Source: Basidiobolus meristosporus CBS 931.73 (lineage: Eukaryota > Basidiobolomycota > Basidiobolomycetes > Basidiobolales > Basidiobolaceae). From it: 64,000 nt of DNA. This document shows, piece by piece, positions 10,107 to 21,916 of the stretch. The notes beneath the pieces were generated by a model, which ran no database searches, was not told where the DNA came from, and was given only the letters and a program-made list of their open reading frames with translations. The stretch is from positions 1-64,000 of the forward strand of contig MCFE01000191.1 in assembly GCA_002104905.1 (NCBI GenBank), read 5' to 3'. Each line of letters opens with the position of its first letter. Within the stretch, counting starts at the first letter, position 1. Position numbers and translations under genes: made by a program.

Positions 10107-11086
10107 TTCTGAGTTGATGTTGTTGTAGAACCGGCCACTTCACCCCTTTATATCTTATGAAAGCGGATTGGTACTACTTCACTGCTGCTCCGGAAACACT
10201 ATGCCCAGCAACTTTCACTCTTCCAGCGTTTCTTATGTTACTCCGACAACGGGATCCCGTTTTAAGACCGGCAAATGAGCGAAGGAATTAACCAAGAAAT
10301 CTGCCTAATAAAGATAAACTGGCAATTATAACTCGCAAGATTCAACCATAACTCAATGCGCACGAAAGAGATGTACGTAATATAAACATATATGTGTGCT
10401 TTTTCTTGTTACCAATCCTGAATGCTCGTCAAGTACTATTATTAAACGATGCATAAACTCTATCCGAAATAAAGCTTGATTCCCTGGGACCTTACACGAA
10501 GTAGCTCTATTAAGATAAATTGATGGGAGCGGTCGCAATAGCTGGGAACGCTCAGCCACCAGTCTTGTTCAACAAACCGGAATAGACCTGAAATTGAAGC
10601 TGAGCCGCGTGCTAGGATGTGCTAGACCTTAACCCTCCTTTACTCATACGAAACTCCCTATAAAACTGACCTGGTAACTCGACCATTTGAAGTTAGAGCA
10701 AATGCACCCAGGGCCTATAGTACGGTCTATTATAAACCGCCAATAGGTCACCACCATGTTAATTGGTCATTTGAAACATCAAGGCCACGCGGGCAATGAT
10801 CTTCGCTCACCTGTACGTATGCTGTATTAAGAAGAGGGATTTTCCAATAAAAGTCATGAGAATTGCCAAATTTATGTGAATCGGGGCCTGACAAAACAAG
10901 GCCATTTGGGTGGTGAATAAGAATTATCCGTATTTTTAAGGTTCGAGCCAAATTGCCATAAGCGAACCATAAAAACCAAGCATTTCTAAAGAATTGCCAT
11001 AAATGAAACAAGAAAGAAGCATTTATTGTTCGCAAAAACTGAGAGGTATATATATACACTAGTATAATTCAGGATACATTGCTTAA
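10107..11086. other. Intergenic region, no gene seen
   Basis: About 980 bp lie between the LPMO paralog start and the end of the MoaA gene. A TATA-like ctttatatct lies about 40 bp upstream of the LPMO start at 10106. The minus-strand frames at 10353 and 10748 show no domain, codon pattern or splice structure that I trust. Confidence 0.5.
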
Positions 11087-12609
11087 CTAACCACCAATTC
11101 GAATCATAGGTCTATTTTTTGTGTTGGAGAGCTCAAACATATCAGCATGCTCCTTCTTCTTGTTCTTCACTGCCAAGCTGATAATGGACAGCAACTCTTC
11201 ATCGGAAGCATTCCGGCGCATCATATCACGCAGGCTGACCTCCTCATTGTCAAAGAGACAAACCTAGGTTCGGGTTTAAATTATTTTCGGTTCTAAATCA
11301 TATATATATCTATCGGTGTAATACCTTTATGTTCCCGTCGGCTGTAAGGCGCAGTCTGTTGCAAGTGGCACAAAAATGATCAGTCATCGACGAGATGAAC
11401 CCGAATTGCCCGCGGAACCCTGGAATTCTAAATCCTTTGGAGGTGGGATTGGGATCGTCTTCCACTTTGACGACGCTTTTGAATTCCGCCTCGATCGAAT
11501 CCAGCAGCTCTTTGTAGGGAACCAGCTTGTTGTCCTTCCACTTGTTACCTAGAAATCGGCTCAATTTAGCAACCATTTTGCTCCGGGTCTTGTACAGTGC
11601 CGTGCAACTAACCGTCAAATGGCATGTATTCGATGAAACGAACATCGATCGGACTGTTCTCGGTCATTCTTATAAAATCAAGCACCTCTTGGTCGTTGAC
11701 TCCACGCATGACCACGTTGTTTACTTTGACTGGGTGGACGCCTAGGTCAATCGCTTGCTGGATGCTCTCCAACACTCTTTCGTGCCCTCTTCGGCGAGTC
11801 ATGATCTCGAACTTGAACTTATCCAAGGTATCCAGACTGAAATTCAATGCGTTTAACCCGTGCTTCACCATGTCAGGTAGCTTTCGCTTGATGGCGATTC
11901 CGTTGGTGGTCATTGCTATGGTGCGAAGGCCCTTTTCTCTTAATTTTCCAAGCTCCTCTAAAGAAACAATCAGTATTGGTGGACTCGGCAGTGAAAGCAC
12001 CTTCATGTAAGACACGTACCAACTAGTTCAACTATGTCCTTCCTAACCGTGGGCTCGCCACCAGTTAGCCGGATTTTCGTCACGCCCTGTTCTACAAACA
12101 GCCTAGCCAGGCGTAAGATTTCTTCTGTAGATAACATTTTTTCAGTAGGCTGCAAGTCAATTCCTTCTGCAGGCATACAGTACAAGCCTTTACGAGAGGA
12201 AAAAAGGTTCAGTACATTTCTCCACTGGGAGGTTAGAAGTTCTAACAACAGTTGGCACTTACAGCGCAGGTTACATTTCTCTGTGACGGAAATACGTAGG
12301 TAGTCATGATTACGTTCATAATTATCCCTCAACACTGGTGAATATGGTCTCTCGGCATCGATAGCAGCAATCTTAGACTGAAGCATAATGCAAATACGGT
12401 TAGCGTCGTGGCCCCTTATCAGCAAGGCAATCGGTGAACACAAAAATAAGCACCTGGACTCTTAAGCGGATGGCATCTGAACCGGTCAAAACGACAGCAC
12501 TTTGGACCTTATTTCTAAGTTGGGACGACGTGTGTAGGCGGCTTCGTTGAGAGAGTAGCGTGGGAGAGCCGGATTTGTGGAATATGTTAGAGCGGAGAAA
12601 AACCCTCAT
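11087..12609 (-). CDS. CNX2: GTP 3',8-cyclase, MoaA/MOCS1A/CNX2 family (molybdenum cofactor biosynthesis)
   Basis: Six exons (12609-12454, 12377-12263, 12187-12020, 11957-11613, 11548-11325, 11263-11087) sum to 1185 nt, or 394 residues. Splicing restores both [4Fe-4S] sites. The radical-SAM motif CNLRCLYC (C87, C91, C94) is formed across intron 2. The C-terminal CATC plus 13 residues plus C is completed across intron 5. [21 protein letters not shown] (across intron 4) and the terminal Gly-Gly are diagnostic of MoaA. The enzyme rearranges GTP to 3',8-cyclo-dihydro-GTP, the first step of molybdopterin synthesis. The Arg/Ser-rich start ([10 protein letters not shown]) looks like a mitochondrial presequence, as expected for eukaryotic CNX2. 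No MoaC domain is fused. Intron boundaries are GT-AG and 61-76 bp long. Confidence 0.93.
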
Positions 12610-13419
12610 TCTGACCCTTGAAGGTAGAGTATGTATTATATATAGGTCAATGAACCGCTAAGAAAATAGCAGCGATTAAGTGTTTACAGAGAAGATAAAA
12701 ACTGGACAGGTTTGGGCAGGAACTGTGTAGGATATACAGTATACGTATGCTAAAGCCAGCAAGTTGACTTTATCTACTTTGGAGAAAATGGCTGAAGATC
12801 AGGATCACCATCAAAAAGTGGCAACCGAGTGGATATTTATTCAACAAAGTGATATCGTTTGAACCAGAGAAGGATGATTTTTTTACCGGTCCTGCGAGAT
12901 GAGCCTCATTATTACAGTAATGATAAAAGATAGACAACCCTGGGATTCCGAGTGGTATTTGTCAGAGTGCGATCATTTCGCATGATTCCCACCATAATCA
13001 TTGGAGCCACACGCCAGGAGATTGAACACCAAGTGCAAACACAAACACCACACGGCTTGAGATTATCGGCGGAAATGAAATTGCCATGAATACAAGGATT
13101 CGGAGGAAAACAGAGGTACATATAAGGAGCAGATTAACTATTTGGAAAATGATTACAATTCCATGGCGCCCATATATGGTTGGATAAGAGGTGAGGTCCC
13201 TATTATGGAAGCATTGTGCCAAACTGGGCGTGGGACCAGAGCTTCGTAAGATCTAGTCATGGCCATTCATCAGGGCTGTGGTGCTTTGGTTCCAGACAAG
13301 CGTTTCACACATACTTCTCTCCGGGCATTTTCCAATTGACCACAATTGGTGTTCGGTTAGTTATATTTGGTCATCCCTTTAATGTAAATTTTGGAAAACA
13401 ATGGGCTGTGACTGCTGGG
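12610..13419. other. Intergenic region, no gene seen
   Basis: About 810 bp lie upstream of the MoaA gene and downstream of the acyltransferase. Short frames on both strands have no recognisable domain or splice structure. Confidence 0.5.
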
Positions 13420-14754
13420 CTAAGATGTGCGGCTCAAATATTTCTGAAGCTCCTCGTCCATTTCGAACACTCTCATATGCTCAGCAAGTAAGCCGACGCA
13501 CATCTCCACACCGTCGCCGTCGTATCGGGGCAATGAAATGGCAAGCCCATCGAATTTACCAGCCGGCAATCTGGCTCTTACTGGCGTGCCATATCCGAAG
13601 TCCACTTCGTAAATGGGAAACTGATGCCAGCTCGTGAATGCGAAGTCCTTCCCGAGGAAGGAAGAGAAGCCGGGTTGAATGTTGGTCTTGATTTCTTTGG
13701 AATCGACCCAGCTCAGCGCATCCCGAATCCTTTCCGAGGTCATTTGGTTGACACTTGCTCGAATGCTTAATCCAGCGGTTCGCAAAGGCTGGGAGATCAG
13801 CTGATTTGCCGTCATCTGGGAGCATGGGTAGAAATTGGCATTTCCAAAATATCCCAACGGCAGCGGTGGACATAATCGGCGACGCCCATCGCAAGCAAAC
13901 CCGCACTTTAACTTCATCTCCCCGGAGAGCCCTCTGGCCCTAGTCACTGCTCTCCAGACAAGAGCTATCAGGGCATCATTGGTCGATACTTGCACATCGC
14001 CAGGGTCTCCTTGGGCAGCTTCCTTCAGCTCAGCTAGTTTCTCCTTTCGTATATGAAATAGCTTCACTTCCATAGGTGGTAGGGTCGGCGGAGTCTTTTT
14101 CTCTTTCGTTTCTTCCGCAGCAGTGGTCGTGGCGGGTGCTGGTTCAACATAGAGGTATTCTGGGTGCTCTTGCAACGGCTCTCCTGTAGTATTCAGCAAT
14201 TCCCGATCGTGAGACACCGGTTCGCAGGCTAACCCACGACACATCTTGGACCAATTAAGCAAGAGAGAGAAAAATGCATTGCCATCTCCAACACTATGGT
14301 GTAAGGCAGTTCCGAGAATCACTGACCCACAGGGCAGTCTGGTGATCTGGACGGCGAAGATGTATGGTTGGCTGGGGAGTAAGAAGATCCCGCAAGGGAA
14401 ATATTCGTCGGATAAGTTTTGAAAGTCTTGATCGAAAAACCAGCCCGCCTCTTGATCGGTCTTCGCCTCCACGAAGAGTATTCCTTGGTTGTTCAGTAGG
14501 ATCTCAAGGTTCCCATCCGCCAGGTTGTTCAAGGTCCCAGTGAGAATGGGGTAATGCTTCAACAACGCTACCAGACCTAATTTCAGGCTTTCGGTGGGCA
14601 TAAAGTCCGTCGCTTGGCCAGAATTCTCAAAGAATAGTGCGATTCTGGTGAAGCATCGAGGCATAACCACATCATTGTTGGACAGGCGGATTGCTTTGGA
14701 AGGGGGTGAGGGTTCGGCTTGAAGTACGGTGCGGCTCTCGATTGACAGGGTCAT
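13420..14754 (-). CDS. BAHD/transferase-family acyltransferase
   Basis: This is a single exon of 444 residues. It has both hallmarks of the PF02458 BAHD-type fold: the catalytic HxxxD motif in LHHSVGDG (about residue 155) and the structural DFGYG motif near the C terminus (about 391). It also has the channel-forming core around LPCGSVILGTALHHS. BAHD enzymes move an acyl group from CoA to an alcohol or amine. The acceptor here cannot be read from sequence; fungal members act on mycotoxin, polyamine or secondary-metabolite substrates. A low-complexity Ala/Thr/Glu/Lys insert (about 206-225) sits between the two lobes. It is not next to other biosynthetic genes; the NRPS is about 6 kb away with unrelated genes between. 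Confidence 0.85.
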   Translation of the reverse strand: MTLSIESRTVLQAEPSPPSKAIRLSNNDVVMPRCFTRIALFFENSGQATDFMPTESLKLGLVALLKHYPILTGTLNNLADGNLEILLNNQGILFVEAKTDQEAGWFFDQDFQNLSDEYFPCGIFLLPSQPYIFAVQITRLPCGSVILGTALHHSVGDGNAFFSLLLNWSKMCRGLACEPVSHDRELLNTTGEPLQEHPEYLYVEPAPATTTAAEETKEKKTPPTLPPMEVKLFHIRKEKLAELKEAAQGDPGDVQVSTNDALIALVWRAVTRARGLSGEMKLKCGFACDGRRRLCPPLPLGYFGNANFYPCSQMTANQLISQPLRTAGLSIRASVNQMTSERIRDALSWVDSKEIKTNIQPGFSSFLGKDFAFTSWHQFPIYEVDFGYGTPVRARLPAGKFDGLAISLPRYDGDGVEMCVGLLAEHMRVFEMDEELQKYLSRTS

Positions 14755-14986
14755 GGTGCAACTGGATAGTCATTTGATTCGTAATCATTTATTCATTTCA
14801 TATTGATTCGTAACCATTTATTCATTTCATACTGATATATTACTAGACAATTACACATGAATCTAGACAGATGAATTCCTTAACGCCGGTAGTGTGTAGA
14901 TTTAAATACGAGGAAAAGGAGCGGGATAAAGTAAGAAAAGTATTAACTAGAAAAGGGGCGATGAAAAAGTAGAGTATGGCATGCGT

Positions 14987-16869
<1,883 letters not shown>

Positions 16870-17898
16870 CTTTCGTTCACTCAATCAAAGCTATTCAATA
16901 AAGCGTGTTGGCCTGAGTTTCTGATTGTTCTTCCTGAGGTGGGTGGGGTAGAAATGGTCGGTGAATACAAGTACAAGATGTTGCGGTGGGAGCGATGATG
17001 CTGTATGCGTATGACTTGAGCGAGAGAAAGAATATTGCTGTGGGTAAAGTATGATCTAAGGTATCAATTTCGCTTTAACGTCTATTTTGACAACTAGGAG
17101 TCTTCACAATGGGACATGATGACAGTTACAGAAAGGTTGAGTTAGTGGAAAATTTTGTAGAGTTGGGGACTAACAAGTGTATCTAGTTTACCAGCAAGAG
17201 GATAGACAGCAACGGAGGCGAGGAGATATTATACCAAGAGGATATGGAGTACTGAGGGCCTTGGTAGAATTCAAGAGAGTGGCAAAGCAAAAGGCTTAGT
17301 AAACAAACATTAAACTACAATTTCAGCTGAGAAGCCTCACCCAACAGCAAGGGAGTTTGTACGAATTCGTAAACTACTTGGCACACGATGAATTAATTTG
17401 GGCATATCTCAACTGGATTATATTGAATACTAAAATCTCGATGATTTCGGAAAAAACCACCACATTGTGCCCGCATTGACTAGGATTGCCCACCACACAT
17501 CAATGGGCCAATCGCAGACGTGCTGAAATACCAAATCCCGAAACTTGGTTGAGTCGAGGGCACTACAAACATAGATAATCAGGTTGCAGCAGGATGGTTG
17601 TGAGTGGTATTTATAGATAGCATCAAGGGAGCATCAAGAGAGCATAATGGAATCCACTGTTCAACAATGTCATTGATTATTGAGCGCGGAGAAAAGGAAG
17701 ATTATATCTTGGGATGGGCTAGAAATTCCATGGTGTTCTCAGAAGTTACCGGCAATTGTAACCACAACACGACATAATGGTACAACATCCTTTAACGGAT
17801 ATCGGGGATTACTTCCAAATCCATAAAATGGGCCATGCCAACGTTGATCATCCCGCGTTAACCTAGCCCTCCCAACGCTTCCCTTTAATCCCCCTAAG
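16870..17898. other. Divergent intergenic region between NDR kinase and S41 peptidase
   Basis: About 1 kb. It should contain both promoters. No coding frame or repeat of note was seen. Confidence 0.5.
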
Positions 17899-19939
17899 AT
17901 GAATACTTCCAAGTTAAAATTAACCTTGCTAGCTAGCCTAATATGTAGTCTGATCCACGTAAACCCCACACTACAAGCTCGACAGCTCGATCCATGTGCC
18001 ACTCTAGCACGTAGCATAGAGGATTTCCTAACCCACGACACAGTTTTAGCATGCTATAAGAACATCCCATTTGTGAACAGTGTAAGAGAGCAGACAGTGG
18101 CGAATCTAGCGAAGGCCCTTCAATTCTACGTCTTTAAGGATGTTGCCAAGGAGGGTGCACAGGGGGTGGATCTGAAGAAGGAATTAGAGGATATAGCCAT
18201 GGCAGAGTTCCTGAATGATTTCCAGTTCCAACAGAGAGTTCAGAAAATCTTCACACCATTGAACGACGGTCATGTGTGGTATCAGCCAAAGTGCTATCGT
18301 AGCATGAACTTTATCCAGGCCTTTCCGTTAACCTCGTATGTGGATTCTGCTGGTGACCAGCGGGTCTACATACTAGATCAGCCTGTATTCCGACAGGGCC
18401 TATACAACAAAGTCAGGGAGGTCACGGGGGTCAACGTTCAGAATTTTCTGGGAATGGAGGTGACGGAGATCGATGGAGTACCTGTTCTAGAGGCGTTGCA
18501 GCGATTTGCCGATGAGGAGCTGGGAAAAACAAAAGATCCCCAGCAGCGATTTGAAATGCTACTTGCCAATCACGCCTTGACCTCGTACGGACAGTGGAGA
18601 AGTTTCTTTGGATACTGGGCCTCACCAGGCATAGTCCCAGATAAGTCCAATGTCACCTACACACTCCAGTCTCCTCGCCATGGCTCCCTCAAAGTAACCA
18701 TCCCCTGGATTGCCATCCCACAAATTTCGCTAAAGAGTTTCTGGAGCACATTTGGGTACAAAAGGCTGTATTGCGATCCGGATCCTACCAGCCCATACGG
18801 GATGGAGTTTTTGAACCCCTCCACCTTGGGCCTCCTACCGGAACCAGGGCCTGGTCAATCCGATACGGAGAGCCTGTCGACTACCTACAGTAGCTATCCG
18901 ACTTTGTTAAACAATCCGCTAGTCAATACCAACCCATTGAAGTTCTACCAGCTTGATGGGAACACCGGGGTCTTGGTATTGCCAACATTTTCGCTTGGGG
19001 ACCAGTTCACCTACGATAGCTTTGATTCCGCCATGGACCAGGGGCTTGAAAAATTTAGACGACTTGGAATACGAAAGCTAATCCTGGTAAGTGTGATACG
19101 GCGAGCCGTTGGACAAATGATGGGTTCTAACCGTTATCTAGGACTTCACAAATAATCCTGGTGGATCGATCTGCCTTGGCTACAAGCTGCTGAACCATCT
19201 ATTCCCTCAGATCCCTCGCCAGCAACTTTATTATCACTCAGACTTGGTCCGCTCCCCACTGTCGATGGAGCTCGCGAAACGCAATTCCCTCTGGCAATGT
19301 TCTAATTACTACAATCCTGACGAAAACAGCCTGCACAAAGGGCTCTCTTGTATGTTCCCTGGCACCACGTATATCAGAGGCGGCGAGCAAGCCAACTTCA
19401 CCCAGAAATTGCAATACAATTGTGATTTCCAAGTTAACCGAAGGATCAACCGCAAGCCATGGTTTCAGACAAAAGATGTGGCGATCGTAACCAACGGAAG
19501 ATGTGCGTCAACATGCTCCTCAGTCTCCAAGTAGGTCATTTCTGGTGATTCGGACGGTCATCGCCTAACCACCAATCTCCTCGTTTCCAGCTTCCTACAA
19601 CGGGTCATGAAAGTTCGCACGTTTGTGACTTCACCGTTCCCCAAAGGCACCAATCCGCCCATCAGCACAGCACCAGGCGGGATGGTATTTTCCTACGACA
19701 ATCTGTTATGGCAGATCACTGAAGCCGGACTCAGCAGCAGAGAGGATGCGCCTAAGAATTTTCCACAGAAAGCGGATTTTTATTTCACCGTCATGGAGAA
19801 CTATGGCTGGAATACCAGCTTACCCGACGAGTACGCTCAAAGGCCCGCCACGGACAGGATAGTTTTGGACGAAAGCAATTTCTTTAGTCCAGTCGAGGTA
19901 TGGACGGAGATTTCGCAAAAGCTGAACTACAGCAAATAA
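17899..19939 (+). CDS. Secreted S41-family (tail-specific/CPAF-like) serine peptidase
   Basis: Three exons (17899-19086, 19142-19530, 19591-19939) sum to 1926 nt, or 641 residues. A signal peptide occupies about 1-27 (TLLASLICSLIHVNPTLQA). The N-terminal domain contains LNDGHVWYQPKCY, typical of the fungal S41 group (the H of the NDGH motif). A PDZ-like middle segment (VTEIDGVPVLEAL) follows. The C-terminal peptidase domain starts at LILDFTNNPGGSI (formed across intron 1) and holds the probable nucleophile region TNGRCASTCSS just before intron 2. Eukaryotic microbes use such secreted enzymes for extracellular protein turnover; the substrate is unknown. Both introns are GT-AG (55 and 60 bp). 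Confidence 0.85.
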
Positions 19940-20130
19940 TGAGCAACTGTGCTGTGGGTAAGCAAATAACAAGTAACCGCGCTGTGTGAAAGAATACCAT
20001 TATTTAGTTAACCGCTTCGCTATCTGTATATACGAAACCATGTAAATAAACCAATCATCGTTCATTGATATGCTGGCTATTCAGTATTGTTTAGTGTGAT
20101 CATTGCTGTTGAACAGAAGAGACATATACA

Positions 20131-21554
20131 TCAGGTTGAGCTGCCGTCCAGATACTGGACCGCTGTAGCGGCTCGGGATAGAACAGCAAGCATCCAATTG
20201 GGAAGGGGCATTACATTATGGTACTGCTTATACGCCTCGGTGAAATGATTAGTATCAAACCGTAGAGTTGCCTCCACCAAACTCTGTGCATGCTCGTTAG
20301 AAAAGAGGACGAGAACGTGAAGCGTACGTACAACTTACATTGATCAGCCGGTACTCATCAGAGTCGAGAAAGCTTGGATATGTGAGGCCATACTCTTTGT
20401 AGGCTATGCTAACTCGCGTCCATTCTTCCAGGGCTACCATACATATACATGCCTGGAACAAGAAGCCTCGGACTTTATACGTTAGCATTGGATCATCTAC
20501 CGACAACTTGCACAGCTCTTCGAACCACGGGATTGCTTCGTCGTAATGACCTATCTGCGCCGCTAGCTCAGCCTGGTGAATTAATGAATACTTGAAGAAG
20601 CTAACAAATTCAATTTGCTCTTAGTACGCTTCATGCTGTCAATGCAGTACATGATCTGCCCATTACCCACTGTTTGCCGTTCGAAACAACTCGGTAGCTT
20701 TCTTGTAGGCATCCAAATGCCATTACAAGCTCGGTCTTCTTCTGCTTTCCGGCGTTTGCTTTTTCGTAATACTCCCCGATTTTTTCATAAAGCTTCCCGG
20801 TACGATTAGGATCTTTTTTGGTAGAATCGAACACAGTGGCTGCATCTTTCAAGGCCTGTAACGCCTTGTCTGTTTAGGGAGGGTGAGTGTCTATCCTGTG
20901 AAAAATCCATACTGCGAATCAACCAACCTGAATATTTGGTGTGTTTGTAAGCGTTGTATGCTTCTTCGAAACAAATGGCTGCCTCCCGGGTGCTAAGATC
21001 ATCCCCTATTTTCATGAAAGCTTCGCCAGCTTCCTGAAACCGGGACCCCGCCTCTTTGTCTGGAAAGCAGGAGACTGAGTCAGAAACGTCTGCGCACAAT
21101 TGAGTTTAAGTGAATGAGTACATTTCTTCTTCGATAGGGCATCTTTGGCCTTGTCTCTAGCGTCACTTCCAAGCCTACTATAATCCAAACCGTCATTTCG
21201 CGAGGAGCCTGCCACAGGTGCGGGTGTGACTTTGACTTCACTGGCCTCAGATATCAAGCTCCATCTGTTTAGGTAGCCAAGATAGATCGCGCTGCCATCT
21301 TTTAGCTTCACCACACTGAAAAGTTGGTAATTTTTCCAAGTGAAATCTAAGCTAGAACGCTGCCCCCGCGCCTTAGCTTTGGCTTGGGCAGCAAAATTCT
21401 TTATCCAGATGGCACCGTATGAGGCCTTGCCGCCCTCCTCCTGGAGCTGGGAGTATCTTTGTGTAATAAATGTGCGGAATGAGTCAGGGCTAGGCTTAGT
21501 TACGTAGAATAGGTAAAATACGAGTACAAGCAGAAGGGAGATAAGTAGGAGCAT
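20131..21554 (-). CDS. alpha-SNAP-like protein with N-terminal transmembrane anchor
   Basis: The five-exon model (21554-21122, 21059-20928, 20869-20671, 20600-20339, 20283-20131) gives 1179 nt, or 392 residues. The N terminus is unusual: a hydrophobic helix (about 2-18, LLISLLLVLVFYLFYV) and about 110 residues that I do not recognise (KNYQLFSVVKLKDGSAIYLG). The SNAP-type helical repeats follow: KEAGSRFQEAGEAFMKIGDD, GKLYEKIGEYYEKA, AELAAQIGHYDEAIPWFEEL, FLDSDEYRLI. Normal alpha-SNAP/Sec17 is a soluble adaptor of about 290 residues that brings NSF to SNARE complexes; this form would be membrane-tethered. Exon 3 is doubtful. The in-frame model needs a GTGGGT donor at 20670. With a better donor (GTAATG, 20666) the more SNAP-like sequence DAYKKATELFRTANSG is read, but one frame off, so a 1-nt indel near 20711-20717 is suspected. 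Confidence 0.75.
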
Positions 21555-21916
21555 ATCAAGGACAAAATCAACTATGCGGAGTGAAGGCGGAAGGTAGTGA
21601 AGCGTCGCGAGGATTAATGGTTGCTAGAAAAAGGAGACTGGGAAATTCAGGAAGGAGTGTCATCCTGGGCATTGATTGTGCATCTACGCAGCGTTGATGC
21701 AGCACATTATACTACAGAAGATCGTTCTGATCCGTAACAACCATCAATGAGACGTCATCCAAATTTGATTACTGCTCTCTGGAATAATCAATCGTCACAA
21801 AAATGCATCGATAGAACCATCCTCATAATTCCCCCGTTCCCAGCCCCCAATTCACAATAATTATTAACTCAAACGCTACTCACCTATCCATACCTCTTGT
21901 CTCTTGAAACGTACAT
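21555..21916. promoter_or_regulatory. Divergent promoter region (SNAP-like / ChAPs)
   Basis: These 362 bp separate two divergent start codons. A TGACGTCA-like core is seen in one place (gagacgtcat at about 21750-21759), compatible with a CRE/ATF site. The rest is unremarkable AT-rich sequence. Confidence 0.35.
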
